IMG/VR virus record: IMGVR_UViG_3300035162_001273
Location: 1 to 27,158 of that record
Source of the DNA: a virus
DNA length: 27,158 nucleotides
Reading direction: 5' to 3' (one strand)
Below, piece by piece: positions 14,749 through 21,056 of the stretch. Under the pieces are notes generated by a model. It did not search any database. It was not told the origin of the DNA and worked only from the letters and a program-made list of their open reading frames with translations. Numbering within the stretch: the first letter of the stretch is position 1; the number at the start of each line of letters is the position of its first letter. The position numbers and the translations under genes were made by a program.

Positions 14749-15400
14749 ATAGTTTTGTAAAAGGTATGTAAGATTTTTTTGGTCTTTTAGATTCTTTTTT
14801 TAGCCAGTTCTTAGCGGTTAAATATAGCGATTTATATTTTTTGTTCTGAGCAAAGTTTTCAATACTATCTAAAATTCTGTCAATTGTCTCTTTTTCATAT
14901 TCAACTTCTAACTTTTTAAAGTCGTTCATTGATAATTTTAAATGCAAAAACTCACGATATAAATTCTCTTTACTTTCTTTTCTATTTACTTTCTTTTCTT
15001 TTGCTTCGCTATAGGCTTCGGGTAAGGCTTCGGGTAAGGCTTTGCTATAGGCTTTGGGTAAGGCTTTCAATAGGCTTGTTTTTGGTTTGCTTTTTTTACC
15101 TCCACTTCTACCGCCTCTAGCTAACTTGAGCCTAGCTTCGCAACTAGGAATAAATAAAATATTTTCCTTAATTTCGATTAGCTTTAAATCGGTTAAAGTT
15201 GCTAAAATTGTTTCCAGTTCGTCTTGAGTAGTCGCAAACTTTCTAGCCCATAGTCTATAATTTATTTCGGTTGTATTATCGTTCATCATAGACATATCTA
15301 TTAACTCTCGATATAGCCCCCTTTCAATTAATGTTAATTCGAATACTGCGTCACTATTTCCCCAATCTTTAGGATACCACGTGTAACCAAGTTTAGCCAT
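14741..15400 (-). CDS. Phage replication initiator/helicase loader (DUF1376-like plus DnaD-like)
   Basis: The N-terminus (KLGYTWYPKDWGNSDAVFEL, then ERGLYRELIDMSM, residues 1-40) is a DUF1376-like winged helix typical of phage replication proteins. The C-terminus (~170-205: KYKSLYLTAKNWLKKE) resembles the DnaD/YxxxIxxW-type helicase-loading domain. Between them is a repeat linker of six four-residue units (LLKA LPKA YSKA LPEA LPEA YSEA) encoded by 12-bp tandem repeats at 15002-15073. The layout recalls lambda O, in which the origin iterons lie between the two protein domains. The helicase gene follows with an 8-nt overlap. Confidence 0.75.
   Translation of the reverse strand: MAKLGYTWYPKDWGNSDAVFELTLIERGLYRELIDMSMMNDNTTEINYRLWARKFATTQDELETILATLTDLKLIEIKENILFIPSCEARLKLARGGRSGGKKSKPKTSLLKALPKAYSKALPEALPEAYSEAKEKKVNRKESKENLYREFLHLKLSMNDFKKLEVEYEKETIDRILDSIENFAQNKKYKSLYLTAKNWLKKESKRPKKSYIPFTKLFD
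15002..15073. repeat. Six 12-bp tandem repeats inside the initiator gene (candidate origin iterons)
   Basis: On the plus strand six units are read: TGCTTCGCTATA, GGCTTCGGGTAA twice, GGCTTTGCTATA, GGCTTTGGGTAA and GGCTTTCAATAG. They encode tetrapeptides of the form [K/E]A preceded by LP or YS. Pyrimidine-rich A/T-rich DNA lies next to them (14960-15001). Confidence 0.75.
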
Positions 15401-15416
15401 AATATTATTTTTTTAA

Positions 15417-15498
15417 GTGGCAAAAGCCCTACTCCCCTAGCCACGTCGAAAGGCGTTAGAGAGTAGAGCTTTTAATAATTTTCTTGTAAGTTCGACGT
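15417..15498 (-). ncRNA. Structured 5' leader of the replication operon (hairpin with pseudoknot potential)
   Basis: Plus-strand arms 15422-15434 and 15461-15473 pair over 12 of 13 positions (AAAAGC-CTACTC with GAGTAG-GCTTTT). The loop contains ACGTCGAA (15443-15450), which is perfectly complementary to TTCGACGT at 15491-15498. The latter falls near the 5' end of the transcript expected from the promoter at 15518. A second, competing 5-bp pairing joins 15417-15421 with 15440-15444. This could be a regulatory RNA switch, an autogenous binding site or an origin structure. It has not been matched to any known RNA family. Confidence 0.55.
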
Positions 15499-15510
15499 TA
15501 CTTAGAATTG

Positions 15511-15518
15511 CAAATATA
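15511..15518 (-). promoter_or_regulatory. -7 element TATATTTG, candidate promoter of the leftward early operon
   Basis: On the minus strand this is an exact TAnnTTTG match in the 198-bp divergent gap. It would start transcription near 15504, giving a leader of about 104 nt before the initiator gene. No TTTG -33 box is obvious; GTTAAAATAATA lies upstream. Confidence 0.5.
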
Positions 15519-15561
15519 ACGTATTATTTTAACTTATAATAAATTAATAAGATTATTTTCG

Positions 15562-15569
15562 TATATTTA
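15562..15569 (+). promoter_or_regulatory. Near-consensus -7 element TATATTTA, candidate promoter of the lysis operon
   Basis: On the plus strand, TATATTTA matches seven of eight bases of the TATATTTG form, 30 nt before the ATG of the phosphoesterase gene and divergent from the leftward promoter. Confidence 0.35.
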
Positions 15570-15598
15570 AAAAAAAGAGTATTAATTAATTTTCTAAG

Positions 15599-16759
15599 AT
15601 GGATAAAAATAGGGTGCAAGAACTTTATAAGGAGTTAAACAACCTTACTCAAGTAGCGAAAAAGATAGCCGAAGAAGAGGGTATAACTTATACCGATTCA
15701 ATGCGGCGAAACGTGTCTCGTATTATGTCTAAAATAAACAACAGAGGTATATTTGAAGAGTGCGAAGACGTAGGAATAGACCCTAACCAAGTAAAGCATT
15801 ATTGGTATAAAGGAAAGCACTACTCTATTAACGTAAAAGGCGAAGATAATAGCAAAGAGTTAAACTTTGATAGTGTTATTTCTGAGTGTATGGAAAGCTA
15901 TACGCCTATTGATAAGTCTTATTTATCAGAGGACGACGAGGTTATAGACCGCTTAGTCTGGACCGACGTTCATACTGGAATGGATGCCTCTCGTAAAGGT
16001 CTCGCTCTTTACCCTACCGAATGGAATAGCGATATGTTATTCGATAATATTCGTTTAATGGCTGAGTTTGTTTTAAAGAATAAACAAAGTAATATACTTT
16101 ACATTGACGAACTAGGAGACTTTATGGACGGTTGGGACGGAGAAACAACTAGGAAAGGTCATAAGCTACCGCAGAATATGACTAACGAGGAGTCTTTTGA
16201 TAACGGTTTAAAGGGTAAGATATTACTTATAGATTTGCTTTGTAATCATTTCGATAAGATTGTTTGTAATAATATTTGCGAAGATAACCACGCTGGTGCA
16301 TTTGGCTACGTTGTTAACTCAGCTTTTAAACAAATAGTCGACCATAAATACACAAACGTCGAGGTAATAAACCATAAAAAGTTTATCAACTTCTATCAGA
16401 TTAAAAACAGAATGATTGTTTTAACTCATGGCAAAGACGCACGAAATTTGCGCTTTGGTTTTAAGCCTCATTTAGATAATAAGCAAATAGAAAAGATAGA
16501 CCAGTTCTTTAAGAACTACGATATTTATAAGAAGTGCAAATATATAACCTTTTCAAAAGGAGATAGTCACCAAGCACTTTTCGACTTTGCAAGTTCTGAC
16601 GACTTCGACTATAATAACTATCCAGCTTTTAGCCCGTCTAGTGAATGGGTGCAAACTAATTTTAAACGAGGTCGTCGTGGCTTCGTATTAGAACACATTA
16701 AAGACAACGGCTCTAGAGTTGTTTATGAAACGTATTTTTTTGAAAAACTTAAATATTAA
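15599..16759 (+). CDS. HTH-domain calcineurin-like metallophosphoesterase
   Basis: Residues ~5-45 look like a helix-turn-helix (LTQVAKKIAEEEGI, then SMRRNVSRIM). The rest has the ordered metal-ligand motifs of calcineurin-type phosphoesterases: TDVHTG (D123, H125), LGDFMDGW (D175, D178), CEDNHAG (N230, H231 in place of GNH[D/E]), THGKD (H277) and KGDSHQ (H324). It could act on DNA ends, nucleotides or a signalling molecule; the HTH suggests nucleic acid. It heads the rightward operon and is followed 2 bp later by the amidase gene, so it is expressed with the lysis genes. Confidence 0.75.
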   Translation: MDKNRVQELYKELNNLTQVAKKIAEEEGITYTDSMRRNVSRIMSKINNRGIFEECEDVGIDPNQVKHYWYKGKHYSINVKGEDNSKELNFDSVISECMESYTPIDKSYLSEDDEVIDRLVWTDVHTGMDASRKGLALYPTEWNSDMLFDNIRLMAEFVLKNKQSNILYIDELGDFMDGWDGETTRKGHKLPQNMTNEESFDNGLKGKILLIDLLCNHFDKIVCNNICEDNHAGAFGYVVNSAFKQIVDHKYTNVEVINHKKFINFYQIKNRMIVLTHGKDARNLRFGFKPHLDNKQIEKIDQFFKNYDIYKKCKYITFSKGDSHQALFDFASSDDFDYNNYPAFSPSSEWVQTNFKRGRRGFVLEHIKDNGSRVVYETYFFEKLKY

Positions 16760-16761
16760 TT

Positions 16762-17175
16762 ATGAGAGATATAGATTACATTGTTATCCATTGCGCCGCA
16801 ACTATGCCGTCTATGGACGTACCAATCGAACGAGTAAAGAAGTGGCACTTAGATAGAGGCTGGTCTGACATTGGTTACCATTACTACATTACTAGAGACG
16901 GCGAGATACACAAAGGGAGAAAGTTGTCTACCATTGGAGCGCACGTTAGAGGGTATAATAGTAAAAGCATAGGGATTTGTTATGAGGGCGGTATTAATGA
17001 AAGTGGAGAGCCAGAAGATAATAGAACAAAAGCGCAAAAGAAGTCTTTATTAAAGGTTGTTCAGATTTTAAAGTTTGTATTTTCGGGCGCAATTGTGCAA
17101 GGTCATAGAGACTTTCCAAACGTTAACAAGGCGTGTCCAAGTTTTGATGCAAAAAACGAATATAGAAAGATATGA
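16762..17175 (+). CDS. N-acetylmuramoyl-L-alanine amidase endolysin (T7 lysozyme type)
   Basis: The 137-aa protein is a single Amidase_2 domain. The zinc ligands are visible: H10 in IVIHCAAT, H115 in GHRDF and C125 in NKACPSFD. The T7-lysozyme catalytic pair is Y39 (GYHYYI) and K123. It cleaves the amide bond between N-acetylmuramate and L-alanine in peptidoglycan. Length is close to T7 lysozyme (151 aa). There is no signal peptide, so it needs a holin, and the next gene, overlapping by 4 nt, encodes one. Confidence 0.9.
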   Translation: MRDIDYIVIHCAATMPSMDVPIERVKKWHLDRGWSDIGYHYYITRDGEIHKGRKLSTIGAHVRGYNSKSIGICYEGGINESGEPEDNRTKAQKKSLLKVVQILKFVFSGAIVQGHRDFPNVNKACPSFDAKNEYRKI

Positions 17176-17651
17176 AAAAAGGAAAAGGAAGATTAAAGAA
17201 ATGGCTAAAGGAGAACGGTAAGAACGCCTTAGGTGGCATCTTAGATACTATCGGAGAAAATACTAGTATACCTATTGCTAGTAAATTAATAGAGGGTATA
17301 GGCGAGTCTTTAATGGACGACAAAGAAATAACCGAAGAAGATAAAAAAGAGTTAGCCGAGATTATTAAACTAGAACTACAAGAACTAGAAATAATCGAAA
17401 GCAATTTAACCGATAGGTGGGTAGCCGACGTTTCAAGCGATAACAAACTAGCAAAAACTGCAAGACCGTTAACGCTTCATTTTATTAGTTTATTATTATT
17501 ATCTTATTTTGTTACGGGTTATTTTGGCATTCATTTACCTAGTGAATATACCAGCTTATTAATCGTGATAGTTCCAACGGTTTACGGCGGTTATTTTGCG
17601 CTTAGAGAATTTGGTAAACATTCGCAAAGAAAAAACAACGGTATTAAATAA
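17172..17651 (+). CDS. Holin, 3TM-holin-like family
   Basis: The 159-aa protein has a charged helical N-terminal half, a DRWVADVSSDNKLAKTARPL motif (81-100) and two hydrophobic segments at about 101-118 and 125-143. The 'RWV.D..SD..L....RPL' signature followed by membrane segments is that of the holin family with up to three TMs. It overlaps the amidase by 4 nt (ATGA), the classic holin-endolysin pairing, though holin comes second here. It would form inner-membrane holes for endolysin release. Confidence 0.8.
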   Translation: MKKGKGRLKKWLKENGKNALGGILDTIGENTSIPIASKLIEGIGESLMDDKEITEEDKKELAEIIKLELQELEIIESNLTDRWVADVSSDNKLAKTARPLTLHFISLLLLSYFVTGYFGIHLPSEYTSLLIVIVPTVYGGYFALREFGKHSQRKNNGIK

Positions 17652-17658
17652 ATAAAGT

Positions 17659-17666
17659 TATATTTG
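17659..17666 (+). promoter_or_regulatory. -7 element TATATTTG upstream of a terminator (candidate short-RNA promoter)
   Basis: This is an exact TAnnTTTG match 8 nt after the holin stop. Transcription would begin near 17673 and meet the strong terminator at 17710-17745. No TTTG -33 element is seen. Confidence 0.4.
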
Positions 17667-17672
17667 CATTGC

Positions 17673-17745
17673 GTAATCTGATTCATTGCGCTTTTCATAA
17701 CTATTTTTTCCTCTCTACGATTGATTTTGTAGGGAGGTTTTTTTT
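17673..17745 (+). ncRNA. Possible ~73-nt small RNA between holin and DnaA-like genes
   Basis: A -7 match just upstream and a strong intrinsic terminator at the end define a short non-coding unit. It contains CATTGCG twice (17667-17673 and 17684-17690). Alternatively the stretch is only the 3' end of the lysis mRNA. Confidence 0.3.
17710..17745 (+). terminator. Rho-independent terminator of the lysis operon
   Basis: CCTCTCTAC (17710-17718) and GTAGGGAGG (17729-17737) form a 9-bp stem with one G-T pair around a 10-nt loop, followed by eight T. The end of the T-run supplies the TTTG -33 box of the next promoter. Confidence 0.9.
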
Positions 17746-17772
17746 GTTAATTACTTTTAATTCTTATATTTG
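17743..17772 (+). promoter_or_regulatory. Bacteroidota promoter TTTG-N18-TATATTTG
   Basis: TTTG (17743-17746) and TATATTTG (17765-17772) are separated by 18 nt, matching both consensus elements. Transcription would start near 17779, about 8 nt before the ATG of the DnaA-like gene, giving a very short leader. Confidence 0.75.
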
Positions 17773-17786
17773 TTCAAAAGTAAATT

Positions 17787-18209
17787 ATGACAAAAAGTAA
17801 AATGATTCAAAACGTAGTCGCAGAACTACAAAAAAAAGAAGATATAAGCGAGGTAATTGTCTTAGGTTTTATTAATGAGTATAAAGCATTTTACGAAATG
17901 AAAAACGAATACGGCGAGGCTTTATTCACTCGAATTGATTTTGAAGACAGAGTTAAAAGAGTTTTAGGTTTGCAAGGAGTTGACCTATCCGAAAAAAATA
18001 GAGAGCCAGACAGAGTTTTAGCCCGTGCAATTATGTATCTTTATTATAGGTCTAAAGGTTTAACCCTTACGAAAATTGGAGATAAGTATAACTGTTGTCA
18101 CGCTACCGTCTTGCATGGTATGCAAATGGTTAAAAATCTACAAGAGGTTAAAGACAAAGTCCTTATTAATTTACTATCAGAGGACGAAACTATTTTAGAT
18201 GGACTATAA
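17787..18209 (+). CDS. DnaA domain-IV-like DNA-binding protein
   Basis: The 140-aa protein has an N-terminal helical part (1-75) and a C-terminal segment EPDRVLARAIMYLYYRSKGL, then LTKIGDKYNCCHATVLHGM (about 83-125). This matches DnaA domain IV: the basic helix, the L..IG...  turn and the H.TV..... recognition helix. No AAA+ ATPase domain is present. It could bind DnaA-box-like sites in phage DNA to start or regulate replication or transcription, or block host DnaA. It has its own strong promoter and overlaps the next gene by 11 nt. Confidence 0.7.
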   Translation: MTKSKMIQNVVAELQKKEDISEVIVLGFINEYKAFYEMKNEYGEALFTRIDFEDRVKRVLGLQGVDLSEKNREPDRVLARAIMYLYYRSKGLTLTKIGDKYNCCHATVLHGMQMVKNLQEVKDKVLINLLSEDETILDGL

Positions 18210-18546
18210 CAACGACTTCAAATATGATTTAAAAGTAGGTCAAGCCAAAGAAGAAGAGCTCGGCAAAATATTTGATTCTAAAAAAATAGAAGTAAAATAC
18301 GATTTAAAAGCCTTAAAGACTGGCAACGTTTTTGTGGAATACGAAAGTAGAAATAAACCTAGCGGAATATCCACGACTCAATCAGACTACTATTGCTTTT
18401 GCTTTGGCAAAACTTACCATATAATCGAAACAAGCGATTTAAAAGACCTTTGTAGAAAGTACGTTAATACGAATAGAGATGTAAGGGGAGGCGATAATGA
18501 TACGTCTAAAGGCGTTCTACTCCCAATAAAAGAATTGTTTAATTAA
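18199..18546 (+). CDS. PD-(D/E)XK nuclease-like protein
   Basis: The 115-aa protein has a helix with acidic residues (AKEEELGKIF, 16-25), a strand with EVKYD (31-35) and VEYES (46-50), then SGISTTQSDYYCF (55-67). The E.K core followed by a second acidic strand and the 'SGI.TT.AD' motif resemble small phage restriction-like nucleases or resolvases. A C-terminal VRGGDNDTSKGVLLP segment closes the fold. The active-site assignment is tentative. It overlaps the DnaA-like gene by 11 nt and the convergent holin-like gene by 8 nt. Confidence 0.5.
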   Translation: MDYNNDFKYDLKVGQAKEEELGKIFDSKKIEVKYDLKALKTGNVFVEYESRNKPSGISTTQSDYYCFCFGKTYHIIETSDLKDLCRKYVNTNRDVRGGDNDTSKGVLLPIKELFN

Positions 18547-18808
18547 CCCTCTCTAAAGAAGTAAGCCTAACGTCGAACCGCTCTATTAAAATAGTGAGTT
18601 TTTGATTTGATTCTATTAACGACTTTTGATTTTCTTCAAACTCTTTTATACGAATTTCGGAGAATTTTCTATCTCTTTTGTAAAGCGAAAGCAATAAGAA
18701 AATAATAAGCGACAATAACCCAGCAACTATTGACGCTGGAAACCAACCGCCGTTATCGCTTACTTGATTTATTAACTCTATCCCTTCTGTTACGTGTTCT
18801 GGTTTCAT
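18539..18808 (-). CDS. Single-TM coiled-coil protein, holin/BhlA-like
   Basis: The 89-aa protein has a short outside part, one membrane segment (about 24-43, SIVAGLLSLIIFLLLSLYKR) and a cytoplasmic coiled coil (48-86, FEENQKSLIESNQKLTILIE). Its shape and size match BhlA/UviB-like holin-related proteins, often found at the end of late operons. It is the last gene of the rightmost leftward block and converges on the nuclease-like gene with an 8-nt overlap. Whether it is a true second holin, an antiholin or a tail-associated factor is open. Confidence 0.6.
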   Translation of the reverse strand: MKPEHVTEGIELINQVSDNGGWFPASIVAGLLSLIIFLLLSLYKRDRKFSEIRIKEFEENQKSLIESNQKLTILIERFDVRLTSLERVN

Positions 18809-18818
18809 TGTTGTAAAA

Positions 18819-19007
18819 TTAGATTTCGTTATCGCTTACTAAATAAGTACCACCAGCTAAAGAAATAGAAATATTAGAAAAATCGGAAGCGTCAACTTGC
18901 CCGTAAATATAGTCTACACCGTCAACAGATTTTTCGACTTTGTTAGTTATCAAATCGCTTAATTCGTTTGCTTTGGTAAACTCGTCTACTCTTATTTTTA
19001 TATACAT
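18819..19007 (-). CDS. Small hypothetical protein (62 aa)
   Basis: The protein begins MYIKIRVDEFTKANELSDLI, includes VDGVDYIYGQVDASDFSN and ends LVSDNEI. It looks like a small alpha/beta fold. It lies 8 bp after the display-like protein and 10 bp before the holin-like gene, in a late operon. No family is recognised. Confidence 0.6.
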   Translation of the reverse strand: MYIKIRVDEFTKANELSDLITNKVEKSVDGVDYIYGQVDASDFSNISISLAGGTYLVSDNEI

Positions 19008-19015
19008 ATATTTTT

Positions 19016-20464
19016 TTATAAACCTAGTTCAGCTAATGTAAACGTTCGACAAACTATCGCCTTATATGAACTACCTTGCGAAGCTAGAGAAGTACCCGTA
19101 TTAAGAAAGTATAAACCTACCGTAGCACTATCCGAAGTACTACACCACATTCTGTCTGAGGTAGTTAAATAAGCAATATTAAGCGGAGCGTAGTTAAAGA
19201 AATCTCTATTGATTCCTAAGTTTTGAATGTTATTCATTTGCTTATAGTTGCAAATATACCAATCACTATAAGAGCCTCTAGTATAAGGTTGCCCAGCTAG
19301 TTGAGTTGTTAGATTCGCATTTGCATTTGGAACTCGATAATAACCTAAAACCGTCTCGGCTACTTGATTCCAGGTAGACCAGTCTATAACTTCGTCAGAG
19401 GCGTAAACTTGCGTCCCTAGGCTATCCGTAAATCTATTAGCATCTACTCCAAAACCGTTATTAAAATCTAGCGTTGAAAAGTCAACACCTCGACCAAAAG
19501 CTAAAGTACCGTCGTCTCCAGTTCTTAAAGAGGTTGCGCCCGTTTTAAATATGTCAGCCGTATTCAAAGGCGTTACTGGGACAATTGGGTTAGGTATCTC
19601 AACAATACCGCCAACGATAGTGCCAACGGGAGTACCGTTTTCGTATTCTACTGGAACGTCTAAAGTACCACCACTAGCAACAGAGTTAAAAGCTGAACTA
19701 TTAACTGTAACATCTGCGTCTGCGCATGGCGTATTCGGTACTACTATTTTTTTAATATTCGCCGTATCTATTGTTAGCGTACCAGTAGGCGCGTCTAGTT
19801 CGGTTACTACTTGAATATTTAACGTTTCTCCGCTAGGCGTTACTATCGCAGTTGGCGCACCTTGAAATTGCGTGTTAACTGGGTCGTCGGTCGTAGTATA
19901 TCTATACTCACCGCCACTTGCAACGTCTTCGACAAAGACCTCATCTTCATAAATAGATACGGGAGCGCAAGAAGTAGGAGTCGGAGGCGTTACGCCCGAC
20001 ATTGGAATAGCGCATTTATTATAGCGAAAACCTTGATTTAATCTAAGGTCTACAAAGCAACCCGTAACTCTATCCGAAAGTTCGTCTTCTATCGGTTGAA
20101 TTGAACTAGACTTAACCAAGTTAATACTATAATAGTCAACGTCTTTCTCCCAAAACGAAAGCAAGTCTAAAGCGCATTGAATCATATCGCTCTTAACCTC
20201 GTTTAAATTCGTCTCAATCTTATCGCCTTCTCTATCTTTTAACGTTGCTACTTGGTTAATAAAATAAACTCTAAACGAAAAAGTCATTTCGTTCTCGCTT
20301 ACGTTTATCGGTAAGTCTTCCATCCACATTAAAGGATAAGAGAACCAGTCTTGTTTATCGTGTAAAACTATGTCGGAGTTCTTACCGTTCCCGAACGTTT
20401 TTATCTGAAAGTGATTGTCGGCAAAGTCCTTGTTTAGTTTTATTATCTGGTTGTAGCTTTGCAT
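19016..20464 (-). CDS. Structural protein with neck-type N-terminus and DUF1566-like display domain
   Basis: Residues 1-~150 (MQSYNQIIKLNKDFADNHFQ, then IKTFGNGKNSDI, YPLMWME) belong to a group I associate with Bacteroidota phage neck or head-tail genes. Residues ~150-300 are beta repeats containing VEDVASGGEY and NSVASGGTLDVPVEY. Residues ~310-482 read as a DUF1566/FGE-like lectin-type fold (DWYICNYKQMNNIQNLGINR, then LTTSDRMWCSTSDS, SYKAIVCRTF). A structural attachment part followed by a display domain suggests a capsid- or neck-mounted adhesin. It lies directly downstream of the DUF6712 adaptor. Confidence 0.65.
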   Translation of the reverse strand: MQSYNQIIKLNKDFADNHFQIKTFGNGKNSDIVLHDKQDWFSYPLMWMEDLPINVSENEMTFSFRVYFINQVATLKDREGDKIETNLNEVKSDMIQCALDLLSFWEKDVDYYSINLVKSSSIQPIEDELSDRVTGCFVDLRLNQGFRYNKCAIPMSGVTPPTPTSCAPVSIYEDEVFVEDVASGGEYRYTTTDDPVNTQFQGAPTAIVTPSGETLNIQVVTELDAPTGTLTIDTANIKKIVVPNTPCADADVTVNSSAFNSVASGGTLDVPVEYENGTPVGTIVGGIVEIPNPIVPVTPLNTADIFKTGATSLRTGDDGTLAFGRGVDFSTLDFNNGFGVDANRFTDSLGTQVYASDEVIDWSTWNQVAETVLGYYRVPNANANLTTQLAGQPYTRGSYSDWYICNYKQMNNIQNLGINRDFFNYAPLNIAYLTTSDRMWCSTSDSATVGLYFLNTGTSLASQGSSYKAIVCRTFTLAELGL

Positions 20465-20499
20465 AGTATTTCTTTATCTTCTTGTCAATTGTTTTGAAA

Positions 20500-21051
20500 C
20501 TACCCTTCATTCGAATATAAAAATTTATTGCACTTTCTATATGGCTGACCTAAGTAAACCGATACGCTAGGATTTAAACTGTCTGCCATTAAGTCGTCGC
20601 TATCAATCACTTGTAAAAACTTAGGAAATAGCGTTTGATTAGCTAACAAATAAGAAGTAAGTCTCCCAGAGAAAAACTCCGCTTTTGCCTTCATTCTATT
20701 CTCTATTCTTGCTAGTTCTTTTGTCCCTATTGGCTGAGAAAATGTAGAGTTATTAGTAGCGGTTGACTTGTTTCTAAAGTTAAATAATAAAGGTATTTGT
20801 AACTCGTATAAACACCAATACATTAAAGTATCGGCAATGTAATCATTCACTAAAATTAAGTCGTTTCCAGCTATTGTCCCAGCTTCTATTTTTGCGGTTA
20901 AATCTTCATACAATAAAGTACCTAAAAGCGTTTGAATGTATTGAGTTTGACTCTGCCAAATAGTAGGGAGTATTTTCTTCATATCGACGTTGTCGTCAAT
21001 TTGGCTATTTTCTTTTATAAACTTCTCAGATATAAATAAAACTCTACTCAT
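20500..21051 (-). CDS. Head-tail adaptor-like protein (DUF6712-type)
   Basis: The 183-aa protein is helical with IWQSQTQYIQTLLGTLLYED (31-50), a pattern like the small head-completion proteins of Bacteroidota phages in which '..Q..IQ..LG..LY..L' follows a short N-terminal strand. The middle YIADTLMYWCLYELQIPLLF and the C-terminal FYSGRL-like helix fit the same family. It lies 5 bp downstream of the portal gene, where head-tail connectors usually lie. The call is from motif and position. Confidence 0.65.
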   Translation of the reverse strand: MSRVLFISEKFIKENSQIDDNVDMKKILPTIWQSQTQYIQTLLGTLLYEDLTAKIEAGTIAGNDLILVNDYIADTLMYWCLYELQIPLLFNFRNKSTATNNSTFSQPIGTKELARIENRMKAKAEFFSGRLTSYLLANQTLFPKFLQVIDSDDLMADSLNPSVSVYLGQPYRKCNKFLYSNEG

Positions 21052-21056
21052 TTTCC

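Noticed and set aside
15401-15598. Phage attachment site or integration module in the divergent gap
   Set aside because: No integrase or tRNA-like segment is present, and the inverted repeats are better explained as leader RNA structure.
15746-15760. TATATTTG as a promoter inside the phosphoesterase gene
   Set aside because: It lies in the middle of a coding region with no gene start downstream and is expected by chance in AT-rich DNA.
19016-20464. Diversity-generating retroelement target
   Set aside because: The C-terminal fold is suggestive, but no reverse transcriptase, template repeat or matching repeat is visible in the window.
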